Source of the DNA: Taeniopygia guttata
Taxonomy: Eukaryota > Chordata > Aves > Passeriformes > Estrildidae
Assembly (NCBI RefSeq): GCF_048771995.1
Contig: NC_133025.1
Coordinates: forward strand, 620,001-684,000
Direction of reading: 5' to 3'
Length of the DNA stretch: 64,000 bases
The notes under the pieces are model-generated. The model was not told where the DNA came from. It saw only the letters and a list, made by a program, of their open reading frames with translations, and ran no database searches. Shown piece by piece: positions 1-12,720 of this stretch; position 1 is the stretch's first letter; each line of letters starts with the position of its first letter. The position numbers and the translations under genes are program-made.

Positions 1-177
1 GGTGACGCGGCCGAGGAGCTGGATGTGGCTTTGAGGGACATCTCGGAGCTTCGGGCACTCGGCAGAGGGGCCGGGACGTCCGTGGGAGTTGTGGGATGGG
101 CTCCCAGCGCGCCGTGGATGTGGCTGCTCCCCCGCTCCGCCCTTCCCGCCACTCCGTGTCCTCCCCTCCCTATGGCA

Positions 178-1230
178 GGGCTGTGGTGACAATGGCGATG
201 CTGTGGTGACAATGGCGATGCTGTGGTGACGATGGCGGTGCTGTGGTGACGATGGCGGTGCTGTGGTGACAATGGTGACAATGCTGTGGTGACAATGACA
301 ACATGCTGTGGTGACCATGACAATGGCAATGCCATGGTGACAATGGCGATACTGTGGTGACGATGGCAATGCTGTGGTGACAATGGCAATCCTGTGGTGA
401 CAATGGCAATGCTGTGGTGACAATGGTGATATGCTGTGGTGACAATGACAACATGCTGTGGTGACCATGACAATGGAGATGCTGTGGTGACAATGGCGAT
501 CCTGTGGTGACGATGGCGATTCTGTGGTGACAATGACAACATGCTGTGGTAACCATGACAATGGCGATGCCGTGGTGACAATGGCAATGCTGTGGTGACA
601 ATGGCGATGCCGTGGTGACAATGGTGATCCTGTGGTGACGATGGCAATGCTGTGGTGACAATGGTGATATGCTGTGGTGACAATGACAACATGCTGTGGT
701 GACAATGACAACATGCTGTGGTGACCATGACAATGGCGATGCTGTGGTGACAATGGCGATCCTGTGGTGACATTGACAACATGCTGTGGTGAAAATGCTG
801 TGGTGACAGTGACAATGCCATGGTGACAATGACGGTGTGGTGACAATGATGATGCTGTGGTGACAATGACAATGTTGTGGTGACAATGGGGATAAGCTGA
901 GGTGACAATGACGACGTGACAATGACGACGTGACAATGACATGCTGTGGTGACAATGACAGCGTGGTGACAATGACAATGTCATGATGATGATGCTGTGG
1001 TGACAATGACGGTGTGGTGACAATGGGGATGCCGTGGTGACAATGCTGTGGTGACAATGATGATGCAGTGGTGACAATGACGTGGTGACAATGACAATGC
1101 TATGGTGACGATGCTGTGGTGACAATGACGATGCCATGGTGATGATGACAATGCCATGGTGACGATGACACCGCCATGGTGACAATGACAACACCATAGT
1201 GACAATGACAATGCTGAGGTGACAATGTCG
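178..1230. repeat. Minisatellite, about 20-bp and shorter units
   Basis: Tandem degenerate copies of TGCTGTGGTGACAATGGCGA, alternating with shorter TGGTGACAATGAC variants. It lies in the SHANK3 intron. The long minus-strand open frame across it (His/Ser/Thr-rich) is a by-product of the repeat. Confidence 0.9.
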
Positions 1231-2524
1231 AGTCCTGGGTCACCCCCTCCATGTTCACTCCTGGCCCAGCACCAAGGGTGGGTTTTTCCAGGGCTTTTCC
1301 ATTTCTGAGGATCTCCAGGTGTTGTCCCACTCAGGAGGTGATCAAGGTGGCCCGTGGCACCCCACGGTGGCACCAATGCCACCCTGGTTCTGCCTCACCC
1401 CCACCCCGGCCCTAAAACGATCCCAAACCTTCCAAATCAGAGACAAATCCTTAAAAAGCATGGAAATATTAAATCCCAGCAGGAAGTGACCCAAAATTCC
1501 AAGTCTTGTCCTGCCCTTTCTGGGGTGGCCCCACAGAGCCGCCATGAGCCGGTGTCACCCATGGGTGCCAAGGCTCAGCAAGGTGCCAGGAGCTCTGGAT
1601 CAGGGGCAACTCTTCCCATGGGAAAACCTTTTCCAACCAAACCATCCTGGCCACGGCTGCTCCCAGAGCAGCTGGCAGAGGAGGTGACATTCCAGGCGGT
1701 GGCCTTGGGGACAAAGTGTCCTGGAGCATCCCAGGGTGACTCTGGCCTATCCCAGCACATCCAAACTGGGAATACTGGGAGCTGATCCAGGGGTGTCTCC
1801 CTGCCCCAGGTGTCATTCCCTGCGGAGCCGGGTGGCACCTGATGTCCCCTCCCTCATCCCGATAGGGGATCCTCTGGAATCGGGGCTGTGCCCATCTCCA
1901 GCGGCGCCGGAATTTTGGGAATTCCGGGCTTTTACGAGCCCTGCCAGGATCCCACGCTGGTTTGGGATTCCCTGCTGGGAATCCTCCAGCTCCCGGTGAC
2001 ATCGGAACGTCCCTTTCCGCATCCCTGTCCCTTCCATCCGTGTCCATCCAATCTCCAGGTTTTCCCCTGGAGAAATTTCACCGATTTCGAGGATCAGCCC
2101 TTCTCCATCCTCTCTTCCTGCCTTTTCCCTGCAATTCCCAGGGCTCCACGCCCCGCTCATCCAGCCCCTGGATCCTCCTGCTTCCCACACATCCCGTCCT
2201 CGCTCCCCGCCAGAATCCAGCCCTTCCACCATCCCGCAGAGTCCCACATTCCCAGTCTTTTTTTGGGAAAGTCACAGCCTTTCATCTCACAAGTTTTGGG
2301 ACGTCAAAGGCTTGAAACATTTCCCCCGGGAAGTCGGTGGGGAACGGAATTTTTAATGCTGGCGGCCGCTCTTCCACATTGTCCGAGTTCTCCTGGGTTT
2401 TTTTATGGAATTGCTGTGAATTCAGGGAATAATGGGAGCAGGGTTAGGTAAGAGGGGGTGACCCAGTTTGGGATGCATTTTCCAGGTCTGGAATTATCCA
2501 GAGAAGCTAAATGTCACCTGAGTG

Positions 2525-2790
2525 TCCCTCAAGAGCTGCCGGAACCAGAGGTGGCCTGGAATCCCACAGGGATGGGGACAGGGAGGTGGCCTGGAGCTGC
2601 AAATGGGGACATTGAGGTGTCCTGGGCACCCGGAGGGATGGGACCCTGGAATTCTGCAGGGAGGTGACCTGGAGTATCCCAAAAGGACACTGAGGGGTCC
2701 TGGAATTCCACAAGGAACACTGAGGTGACCTGGAGTCCCACAGGGATGGGGACAGGGAGGTGGCCTGGAGTCCCAGAGAGACGGGGACAT
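2525..2790. repeat. Short imperfect minisatellite
   Basis: Repeated blocks built around GGAGGTGGCCTGGAGTCCCA and CACAGGGATGGGGACAGG, imperfect and only a handful of copies. Intronic in SHANK3. Confidence 0.6.
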
Positions 2791-3695
2791 GGATGTTCCC
2801 ATCCCTGATCCTTCCAGCAGCTCTGGATCCATGGGATTGGTGGAGCAGCTGCCAATGATTTGGGAATCATCCTGGAATTCCTCCCTCCCCACATTCATCC
2901 TGAATTCCCAGCAATTCCGTGCAAGCTCAGGGAATTCCCTGCTCCAGAGCAGTGCCCGGCGCCTTTCCCTGGCCGATCCCCGTGGGAATGCTCCCTGGGA
3001 ACCCCGGGAGGACCCAATCCATGGATTTTTCCCCGAGCTCTAACTCCGGCTCTGTCTCCTCCCAAGCCGGGCGTCCACGGAAGGACCTTTGAGCCGAGGG
3101 ACTGGGAAAGAGCCCAAGGAATTCTGACAGTGGGAACGTCAGGTCACCGTTCAGGCCACTGGCGGTGACAATCCCGGGACCAGGGACACCCGGGACGGTG
3201 ACAATGGCAGCGGAGCAAGGGGACAACTTCCCTTCATCCGTGGTGGCCCTGGTGGCCGTGTCCAAGAGCAGCTTCCTCGCGTTTAACCCAAAACCCTGGA
3301 ATTGTTGAGGTGGGAAAATCCCTCTCATCCCGCCACGTCCAACCGTTCCCAGCACTGCCCCGTGTCCCCAAGTGCCACATCCACACGGCTTCGAATCCCG
3401 CCTGGAATGGGGGCTCCACCCCTTCCCTGGGCATCCCATTCCAGCGCTTCATCAACTTCTCGGGAAGGAATTTTCCCAAAAATCCGACTTCACCTCGAGG
3501 CGATCCCCTCTTGCTCCCTGCCCTGGCTGGAATTCCTGTCTGGGATTCCTGCAGCAGTGGCAGGATCCTGGAAAAGCCCGGGATCCTGGGAAACCCCGCT
3601 GAGCCGTGGGAGAGGCTCGGGATGTGCCGGAGCTGCTCCCGCTGCCGGGAGCCGCGCGAGGCCGAGCGCGTTCCGCGTGTGACATCCGTGTCCCC

Positions 3696-3701
3696 AATAA
3701 A
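3696..3701 (+). terminator. Candidate intronic poly(A) signal AATAAA
   Basis: AATAAAGCTGTCGG is followed within about 25 bases by GGGTGTGTGTGTGTC, a GU-rich downstream element of the right type and spacing. It lies in the SHANK3 intron on the sense strand. It could serve premature intronic polyadenylation, mark the end of an unrecognised short transcript, or be chance. No coding exon upstream of it could be identified. Confidence 0.35.
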
Positions 3702-4189
3702 GCTGTCGGTGACCGTGACGGGTGTGTGTGTGTCATTGGGGACACGGCCATTCCCAGAATTTCGGGAGCCACATTCCACGCCCGGAGCCAGCTCCAGCTC
3801 CGGATTCACTGCTCCAGCGCTCCAGGCAGCATTCCCACAAAATTCCCGCGACGTTCCTGTCCTGTGTCCCCCTGTCCTGTGCCCGGGACACCCTGCTGGG
3901 TTCCTGCCATCCATAATCCTGATTGGATCCATCTTCCCAACCCCTGGGACTCACCAGGAGCATCTCAAACATCCCAAAATCCCTTTGTCTTTTCCGGCCA
4001 ATCGGAACTATCTGATCACGGTTTAATTCCCAGGAATTGGGGATGTGGAGGTCCCAGGATCTGTCCAGATCGTTCCCAGGTAGAACTTTGTACTTCCTTC
4101 TGGAATTTGGAAGGAGGCTCCAAGTCCAGAACTGTGGGAGCTTTGCCCATCCCAAAGGTTTTTCCAGCTAAATCCCAGCCACGGCTTCC

Positions 4190-4790
4190 CAGCTTTTCCC
4201 AGAGTTTTCCTTGGCACTGATAATCTCCAAGGCAGATTCCAGGAGAGTTCCGAGGTTTTGGGGCTCCGTAGCCAAGCCAGGGGGAGCTTTTCCAAAAGGA
4301 TCTGGCTCCTGGGGATTTCCAGGAACATCCCATTGGTCCTGGTCTGGGGCTCCGGATCTGAGCTCAGGGAAGCTTTGCCGAGGACTCCCAGTGAATCCCC
4401 AGGAGAATCCCAAATGTTGAGTTTGGAGCTCTGGATCCAAGCTCAGAGAAGCTTTGCCAACGGGTCCTGGCTCCTGGAGACTCCCAGGAACATCCCAAAT
4501 TTCCCAGCCTGGGGCTCTGGATCCCAGCTCAATTGAGCTTTTCCAACGGCTCCTGGGAACATCCCAAGTGTCCCAGTTTGGGGCTCTGTATCCGAGCTCA
4601 GGGAAAATTTTCCAAGGGCGCCTCAGAACTTCCAGGAACATCCCAAATGTCCCATTTTGGGGTTCTGGATCCAGATTTGAGGGAGCTTTTCCAAGGATTT
4701 CTGGCCCCTGGAGACTTCCAGGAGCATCCCGAGAATCCCAATTTGGAGCTCTGGATCCAAGGGGAACTTTTCCAAGGGTTTTTTGGTGTC
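4190..4790. repeat. Long-unit tandem repeat (about 90-110 bp)
   Basis: About six diverged copies of a unit containing CCAGGAACATCCCAAAT, GGGGCTCTGGATCC and GAGCTCAGGGAAGCTTT. The units drift considerably, so this is an old array. Intronic in SHANK3. Confidence 0.8.
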
Positions 4791-5199
4791 TTTGCTCATT
4801 CTTTTGTTTCTCTTTAACTCCAAAAAGGCTCCCGGGAAAAGCAGGATTTGAGCTTCCAAAGGGAGCGTTTCCGGTGCTGTTCTGCAATTCCATGAATTCC
4901 TTTGTATTCCCACAGATCTGAGGGAGAAGGAGAAGAAACTTGAGCCCTTTGGGGTTTTAGTTCCTTTTAGGGTAAAGCTGCCTCTTTTTCTCCGATCCTA
5001 AATGAATTCCATGTCCCGGAAGTGGCGTCACATCCCTGCAAAAGCTTGGAAAAGCACCCCCTGTTTCCTTGTAGGCTTGGGGGCTTTCCCAGGGAAATTC
5101 CCACGGGAAGCAGGGATTTGGGATGGAAATCCAGGGAATTGGCTGTGGGGAGGGAAGGAAAAGGGGAATTGGGATCGGTGAGCGAGGAATGGAGGGGAT

Positions 5200-5825
5200 T
5201 TGTGTGGCAGGGAGGAGTGGGGATGAGGTGGCCACTTTTGGAGAGGAGGTGGCCAGGATGAGGGAGGAGGTGGGATTGGGATGGAGGTGGCCGGGATTGA
5301 GGAGGAGATGGCCGAGTTTGGGAAGGAAGTGACCAGGATTGGGAACGAGGTGGCCCCATTTGGAGAGGAGGTGGCCCAGATTGAGGAGCAGGTGGCCAAG
5401 TTTGGGAAGGAGGTGGCCAAGTTTGGGAAAGAGGTGACTCCCCAACATCTGGAGAGGAGGTCACCAGGACTGAGGAGGTGGCCAGGTTTGGGAATGAAGT
5501 GGCCAGGATTGATGGGGATGGAGGTGACCAGGACTGGGATGGAGGTGACCAGGATTGATTGGGATTGAGGTTCCAGTCTTGGGATGGAGATTCCAGATTG
5601 ATTGGGATGGAGGTTCCGGGATTGGAATGCAGATGACCAGGATTGGGATGGAGGTTCCAAGATTAGAATGCAGGTGACCAGGATTGGGATGGAGGTTCCA
5701 GGATTGGAATGCAGGTGACCAGGATTGGGATGGAGGTTCCAGGATTGGAATGCAGATGACCAGGATTGGGATGGAGATTACAGGATGGATTGGGATGGAG
5801 GTGTCCAGGGTAGGGATTAAGGTGG
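5200..5825. repeat. Two adjacent minisatellites
   Basis: The first part (to about 5480) repeats GAGGTGGCCAAGTTTGGGAA-type units. The second part (about 5480-5825) repeats units containing GATTGGGATGGAGGTTCCAG and AATGCAGGTGACCAGGATTG, roughly 40 bp each. Intronic in SHANK3. Confidence 0.8.
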
Positions 5826-7329
5826 CCACACTACTGATGGCCACAACCCCTGCGTTGTCCATCCTCCCTCCCACCAGGCTCCATGGATTCCGCTTCCCAT
5901 GGGAAGAGGCTTCTCCAGGAGCCCCCAGGCACGGTGGGATCTCCTGGATCCCCTCCGCTCTGGGTTTCCATGGAATTTCCCCAGGTTCTCGAAGGACATC
6001 CGGCTGAGGCTGGGGACCATCCCCACAGCAGAGCCTTGGGAGAGCTCAGGGAGGCTGAGCCGTGGAAAACTGGGAATTCTGGGGGGCTGCAATGAGAGGA
6101 CTCTTCCAGCCCTGGATCCCAGATGATCCCGAGGTGCCGCGGGATCTGGGAAGGGTTTGATGCCTACAAGGAGACAGGGTCCCAGCACGTGTCCTGTCCC
6201 GGTGTCACCGTGTCCCCGCGTCACCGCTCCGCTGGCTTCTCCCATCCCCACATCACCCATCACCCTCATCCCAAGGAAACAGGCTTTTCGGGAAATTTGG
6301 GAAGAGCAGCGAGGGGTGCCTGGAGCTCCATGGGATGAGCTCCAGGTCTTGAAGGAAACTCCAGGTGGGACGAGTGGAAGTGTCCCCGTGTTCCCGTCAA
6401 ACAGGGGTTTGTCACCTATTCCTTGAGGTGGGAATCATGGGAAAAGGGATTTTTCCTTGGAGAAGTCCTGAGGGATCTGTTCCAGGAGGAGTTCAGGGAA
6501 GGAGGGAGTTCCGGATGTTCTGCAGGATCTCTCACGGGAGGACATTAGCATGGGAAGGCCTAGGGCCAAATTGGGAATTTTCCTATGGATTCCAGCCCAG
6601 AATTCCCTTTTCCTGCTGGGATCAGAGCAGGAAAAAGGGAATTTTAGTTACAACAACCCTGACCCTGCCAGAGCTTCCTGCTGGAGCTTCCCAGACACTG
6701 GGATTGCTCTGGGTTGTCCCTGCTCCAGGACAGGCCAGGACAGAGCTCTGGGATAAATCCCAATCCCAAAACCATTCCAGACAAATCCCAGCTGGAGCCT
6801 GAGACCCCCTTGGGTCTCCTCCCTAACCCTGCTCTGGACCGGGATGCTTTTCCCAAGGGATAACCACGCGTCCTTCCCAAAAATTCCCAAATCCACATTC
6901 CCAAACGATCCCGGACTCTGCTCCAATGGCAGCTCCCAACTTCTGGCATTCCCGAGGTGTTCCCGCTCTCGGCACAGCTCTGACATTTCCTGCCTCTTCC
7001 ACTGTGGAAAGGGATAACATTGGGAATAATCCAGGGGTTTTGGGGTGTTTGGAGCCGCCATTCCAAACCTGGAAGCTGCTGGTTCTTATCCGGGTGAGAT
7101 GAGGCCATTCCCTCCTTCCCGACAGCGCAGCCCAGGGATCCCGGGGAACTTCCACTGGTTATTCCCTCTGGGAAGCACCGAATCCCCGGGAACATCCCGT
7201 GGCCTTTGGGGGTGGCCGCTGGCACCATCACTGTCACCAGCCCCGGGGGGGGACATGGAAAAACTTGGGAATTTTGTGTCGGCTGCTCGGTGTTGTTTTG
7301 GCTGTGGGGCATTTTTCTCATGCATTTGT

Positions 7330-7910
7330 TGTTTCCTTCCTTTCCCAAATCCCTGCCTTGCCTAAATCCCTCTTTCCGACATCCCTGCCTTTCCCAAATC
7401 CCCATTCCTTCCCAAATCCCTGCATTTCCCATTTCCCTGTTCCTCCCCAAATCCCTGCCTTTCCCATTTCCCTGCCTTTCCTGAATTCCTCTCTTTCCCA
7501 AATCCCCATTCCTTCCCATTTGCCCGTCTTTCCCAAATTCCTCCCTTTCCCAAATCCCTGTTCCTCCCCAAGTCCCTCTCTTTCCCAAATCCCCATTCCT
7601 TCCCAAATCCTTCTTCTTCCCAAATCCCTGCTCTTCCCAATCCCTGCATTTCCTATTTCCCCACCTTTCCCAAATTCCTCTATTTTCCATTTCCCCACCT
7701 TTCCCAAATTCCTCTCTTTCCCGTTTCCCCACCTTTCCCAAATTCCTCTCTTTCCCGTTTCCCCACCTTTCCCAGATTCCTCTATTTCCCATTTCCCCAC
7801 CTTTCCCAAATCTCTGTTTTTCCTCAAATCCCTGCATTCCCCATTTCCCCTCCTTTCCCAAATCCCCGGCTTTCCCAACCCCCTGGTCCTTTCCCAAACC
7901 TCTCCCCTCT
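7330..7910. repeat. Pyrimidine-rich minisatellite
   Basis: Degenerate repetition of TTCCCAAATCCC, CCTTTCCC and CATTTCCC blocks, strongly pyrimidine-rich on the + strand. Intronic in SHANK3. The open frames over it (Pro/Phe/Ser-rich on +, Gly/Trp/Lys-rich on -) are repeat shadows. Confidence 0.8.
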
Positions 7911-8307
7911 GTTCCCTCTCTTCCCAGCCCTCGCAGCAGCTCTGTCGCTGTCCAACCCTCCAGGCTTTGGCTGAATCCATGCAATTCCAACCGCCCCATT
8001 CCCGGCCGGCCACATCCTCACCCATCCCGTGGGAACCACCCCGATCCCTCCCCAATTCCCACCCCCTCCATTCCCCCATTCCTGATCATTCCCAATCCCC
8101 CCCCCCTCTCTCCCCAAACCCAACCGGGGGTCTCCACTCAGGGAACACCAAGGCCGGATCGATTCCCGCGGTTCTCCCGGCCCCGAATCCCTCGGGATCG
8201 ACGTCCGGTGGCTTCTTTTCCGTGTGGCGCTTCCCGGACCGGAGCTAACATTTCTCTCATTGCCTCTTTTCCTGCTTCCATGTGCATGTCCCGCTGCTCT
8301 GTCCTAG

Positions 8308-8342
8308 ATCCGCCTCTGGCCTCCGGAGGGTGGGCGAGTTGT
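8308..8342 (+). other. SHANK3: Candidate 35-nt alternative exon of SHANK3
   Basis: The stretch is preceded by a branch-point-like CTAAC at 8245-8249, a long pyrimidine tract and the acceptor GTCCTAG. It is followed by the near-perfect donor GTAAGTGAG at 8343. Its 35 nt are not a multiple of three. If the upstream exon ends two bases into the codon (as the residue before LFSSLGEL in mammals suggests), inclusion would read SASGLRRVGEL and then hit TAG at 14355-14357 in the terminal exon, removing the SAM domain. If the upstream exon ends in phase 0, it would instead read IRLWPPEGGRV and stay in frame with SAM. Splice inserts that terminate the protein before SAM are known in the Shank family. 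That this is such an exon is inference from splice sites and frame alone. Confidence 0.45.
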
Positions 8343-8669
8343 GTAAGTGAGCACGTTCCCATTCCATAGCTCCATCCCACCGGGAATGTCCCATTCCTCA
8401 CCTGTCTCTCCCCCTCCCCGCTGCCGCCCCGCTCCCGACGGTGTTCCCGAGGTTTTGGGGTGCTGCCGGCGGGAGCGGTGCCGGCTCCGGGGTGTGCGCG
8501 TCCCTCGGGAGCATGGCCCTGTCCCTGTGCTGTGGTGGCGTGTCCGGCTCTTCCCGCTGGTGTTCCTGCTGAGGAAATTCCCGTCGGGATCCCGGGGGAT
8601 CGGGGCCGTGGGGTGGGAAAGGGGTGGGAGATCCTGGAGCAGCTCGGTCCTTCAGGAAGGGTGGGAGAG

Positions 8670-9390
8670 ACACCAGGAAGTGGGAAAAGGATCCCAGGAA
8701 AGGTGAAAAAGACCCCAAAAAGGATGGAAAAGATCCCAGGAAGGGAGAGGAAGACACCAGGAAGTGGGAAAAGAGATGGACACCAGGAAAGGTGGGAGAG
8801 ACCCCAAGAAAAGTGGGAAAGGATCCCAAAAAAGGTGGAGAAAACACCAGGAAAGGTGGGAAAAGACCACAGGAAGGGTAGGGAAGGACGCCAGGAAATG
8901 TGGGAGAGACACCATGAAAAAGTGGGAAAAGGATCCCAGGAACGGTGGGACAGATCCCAGGAAAGGTGGGAGAGATTCCAAGAAAGGTGGGAAAGACCCC
9001 AGAAGGACGGAAAAGATCCCAGGAAGGGAGGGAAAGACACCAGGAAAGGTGGGAAAGGATCCCAGAAAACGTGGGAGAACCCCAGTGGGGGTGAGAGACA
9101 TCCCAGGAAAGTGGGAGGGAATTCAGGAAGGGCGGAAAAGATCCCAGGAGATGGGAAAGGATCCCAGGAAGGATGGGAGAGATCCCAAGGATGTTGGAAG
9201 AGATTCCAGGGAAGGTGGGAGAGACCAAATGAAGGGTGGGAAAGACATCAGGAAGTGGGAAAGGATCCCAGGAAAGGTGAGAGAGATCCCAGGAAGGGAG
9301 AAAGGACCCCAGGAAAAGTGGGAAAGGACCCCAGGAATGGTGGAAGAGATTCTGGGAAAGGTGGAGAAGACCCTGGGAAGGACCCTGGGA
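8670..9390. repeat. Purine-rich minisatellite
   Basis: Many degenerate copies of GGAAAGGTGGGAAAGGATCC and AGACACCAGGAAGTGGGAAA. It is purine-rich on the + strand and open in several frames on both strands. Intronic in SHANK3. Confidence 0.85.
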
Positions 9391-10239
9391 AGGGGGGCAG
9401 AGCATCTCTGTTCCAATCCCAGCAAACCATGGATGCACCGGGATCAATCCATGATTCCCAGGGTTGGGGGGTCCCAGGTCCTCCCCATGGAGCAAAAATT
9501 CCATGAGACAGAGCAGGGAGCACCTGGGATCCTGCTCCATCCCAGTGGCTTCCAGAGCTGCTGGAATCCCTTCCTGAGCTGGAAGCACTCTCCAGGCTGG
9601 GATGGGACAGCAGCGGGATCCCGGGAAAAGTTGTTCCCACTCCAGCTCCCTTGGATGGGAAGGGGCAACCCATGGGATTGGGAGGGCCGGAGAATTCCCC
9701 CTGGGAATTTCCCAGCGTGCATGGCCGGCTCTGTGCTCCTGGTTGTGCTTCCTCCGTGTTGTCCCCGTGTCCCGTCCTCGTGTCCCGTTCCGTGTGCGGA
9801 GCTCCGGCTCCATCCGTGTCCCAGCTCCCGGAGCCGTTCCCGGTTGATTTTTCCTTGTCCTTTTCTGCCAAGCGCTGAATTCCCGAGGCCTCGGGCCCAT
9901 CCCGGGAGAGCGGAGCCGGATCCCGACGCTCCGGGAATGCCGGGGGCCGCGTTCCCGCTTTCCCGACGGCTGCTGGATGCCATTCCCGGGGATTTGCTCT
10001 GCTCCCGGGTGGGGCGGAGGTGTGGGATGCTCGGAAGTCCCAGACTGCTCCGGATCTTTCCGGGAACAGCCGGAGCAGGGTCGTTCCGGAGGCTCCTCTC
10101 GGCCGTGGGGGGCTCATCCCATTGGATCCAGCCATGGATTCATCCCCTCAATCCTGGCACCGGTGTCATGGAAATTTGGGATATTTGGGCGGCACCTGGG
10201 GGGAACCATCCCCTGTGTAGGCACTGGGGGCACTTGGAT

Positions 10240-10500
10240 CATCCTATGGATCAATCCAGGGCTTATCCCAGGGCTCATCCCGAGATTCCTCCTTGAGTTT
10301 ATCCCAAGATTCCTCCCAGTCCTCTTCCCAGTCCTCATCCTGAGGTTCCTCCCAGGGCTCATCCTCTTCCCAAGTTTTATCCCAAGATTCTTCCCAGTGC
10401 TGTTCCCAGGGCTTCATCCCAAGATTCCTCCCAGGCTCATCCCGAGTTTCCTCCCTGGGCTCATCCCAAGGCTCATCCTGGGGCTCATCCCACAGCTGCC
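10240..10500. repeat. Imperfect minisatellite
   Basis: Repeats of CCTCCCAGGGCTCATCCC and CAAGATTCCTCCCAG blocks. Intronic in SHANK3. Confidence 0.65.
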
Positions 10501-10628
10501 GGGTCCAGGACAGCGGGAATTCCATTTCCTGCTCCCACACCTAATCCCAGATCCTTTGGGATGGCCACATCCCATCCACGGAGTGACCAGGATCGGGAAA
10601 ACTTCGGACAGCGTTCGATCCTTGCCCA

Positions 10629-10805
10629 GTATCCCTGCCCCACTCCCAGTATCCCTGCCCCACTCCCAGTATCCCTGCCCCACACCCAGTATCCCTGCCC
10701 CGGCTCCCAGTATCCCTGCCCCGGCTCCCAGTATCCCTGCCCCATTCCCAGTATCCCTGCCCCATTCCCAGATTCCATGTCCCACTCCCAGATTCCATGT
10801 CCCAG
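10629..10805. repeat. 20-bp minisatellite
   Basis: About nine contiguous copies of CAGTATCCCTGCCCCACTCC with small variants (CCCCGGCTCC, CCCCATTCC). The last copies decay into GATTCCATGTCCC. Intronic in SHANK3. Confidence 0.85.
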
Positions 10806-10824
10806 CTCCCAGGAAAAGTCAGGG

Positions 10825-11560
10825 TGAGGACTGGAATCAGGATCAGGGTTGGGACTGGGGTCAAGATCAGAGTTAGGGTTGGGATTGGGGTCTGGATCAA
10901 GGTTAGGATTAGGATTGGGATCGGGATCCAGATCAGGGTTAGGATTAGGATGGGGATCAAGATCCAGATCAGGGTTGGGATTAGGATGGGGATCAAGATC
11001 CAGATCAGGGTTGGGATTAGGATTGGGATCGGGATCCAGATCAGGGTTAGGATTGGGATCGAGATCCAGATCAGGGTTGGGATCACCTGTGAACTGGGAT
11101 CAGGATTAGGATCGAGTTTAGGATCAGGGTGAAAGTCCAGGTCAGGTTTAGGGTTAGGACCAGGATCAAAATCAGGATCAGGGCTGAGGTTAATTTGGGG
11201 TCAGGGTTAGGATCAAGGTTAAGGTTAAGTTTAGGGTCGGGTTCAGGGTTAAAATCAGAGTCAGTATCAGGATCAGGGTTAGGGGCAGGATTAGGGGCAG
11301 AGTCAAGGCTGGGATCAGGGTTTGGATTAGGGACGGGGTCGGGATCATGGTTAGGGTCAGGATCGGGGTCAGGATCGGGGTCAGGATCGGGGTTAGGGTC
11401 AGGATCAGGGTTAGGATTAGGGACAGGGTCGGGATCATGGTCAGGGTCAGGATCAGGGTTTGGATTAGGGTCAGGGTCGGGATCATGGTTAGGGTCAGGA
11501 TCAGGGTCAGGGTTAGGGTCAGGATCAGGGTCAGGATCAGGGTCAGGATCAGTTTTGGAG
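10825..11560. repeat. GATCAGGGTTAGG-type minisatellite
   Basis: Repeats of GATCAGGGTTAGGATTAGG, GATCCAGATCAGGG and later TCAGGATCGGGGTCAGGATC. It contains GGGTTAGGG strings but is not a (TTAGGG)n array. Intronic in SHANK3. Confidence 0.85.
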
Positions 11561-11984
11561 AAGATCCATCAAAAGAAAGGAGGATCTGTAGGATCCATTG
11601 GAAGGAAGATCTCACAGGAAGATCCGTGGGAAGGTCAGAGGAAGATCCATAGAAAGGCTGGGAAAAGGTCCTTGGGAATGTTGGGAAAACCCCACCTGAA
11701 GGTCAGAGGAGATCTGTAGGAGGTCACAGGAAGATCCATGAGGAGGTCAGGAAATGTCCATAGGAAAGTCGGGAAGATCCGTAGGAAGACTGGGAAAGTG
11801 TCCATAGGAAGACTGGGAGAAGATTCGGAGGAAGTTCCATGGGAAGGTTGGGAACAAGTCCATGCCTAGGCCAGAGGAAGGTGGGCGTGGTCACAGCCCC
11901 TTTGGAAGCGCCCTGGGAATCGCGGGAGACAACTCCAAGGGTTTGAGGGCCGGCACGGAACACCGGAGCCTCGTCAAGGAACAG

Positions 11985-12720
11985 GGAACAATCCAAACGA
12001 TCCCAGGGGTGATCCCAACCATCCCAGGAACGATCCAAACAATTCCAGGAGTGATCCCAGCCATCCCAGGAATGATCCAAACGATCCCAGGAATGATCCA
12101 AACGATCCCAGGAATGATCCAAACGATCCCAGGAGTGATCCCAACCATCCCAGGAACGATCCAAACGATCCCAGGAACAATCCCAGGAACGATCCAAATG
12201 ATCCCAGGAATATTCCCAGTCATCCTGGGAATGATCCAAACCATCCCAGGAATGATCCCAGCAACACCAGGAACGATCCCAGGAATCCTGGGAAGATCCA
12301 AATGATTCCAGGAATGATCCAAATAATCCCAGGAATGATCCCAGTGACCCCAGGAACAATCCCAGCAATGCCAGGAACGATCCCAGGAATTATCCAAATG
12401 ATCCCAGGAACAATCCCAGCGACTCCAGGAACAATCCAAATAATTCCAGGAATGATCCCAGCGACCCCAGGAACAATCCAAATAATTTCAGGAATGATCC
12501 CAGCGACTCCAGGAACAATCCAAATAATTCCAGGAACAATCCCAGTGACCCCAGGAACAATCCAAATAATTCCAGGAACAATCCCAGCGGACCCAGGAAT
12601 GACCCCAGGAACAATCCAAATAATTTCAGGAATGATCCCAGTGGCCCCAGGAATGACCCCAGGAACAATCCAAATAATTCCAGGAATGATCCCAGCGATC
12701 CCAGGAACGATCCTGGCTCG
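11985..12720. repeat. Minisatellite of AATGATCC-type units
   Basis: Long run of GATCCCAGGAATGATCC, CAAATAATTCCAGGAA and AACGATCCCAGG blocks. Higher-order mixing of two unit types is visible in the right half. Open on both strands only because of the unit. Intronic in SHANK3. Confidence 0.85.

Noticed and set aside
1..185. Possible exon at the left edge (open frame reading DAAEELDVALRDISELRAL)
   Set aside because: Composition looks coding, but there is no recognisable family match, no visible splice sites and no left context, so it cannot be supported.
10825..11560. Interstitial telomeric repeat (GGGTTAGGG strings)
   Set aside because: TTAGGG never occurs in tandem. The unit is GATCAGGGTTAGG with GATCC variants, so it is an ordinary minisatellite.
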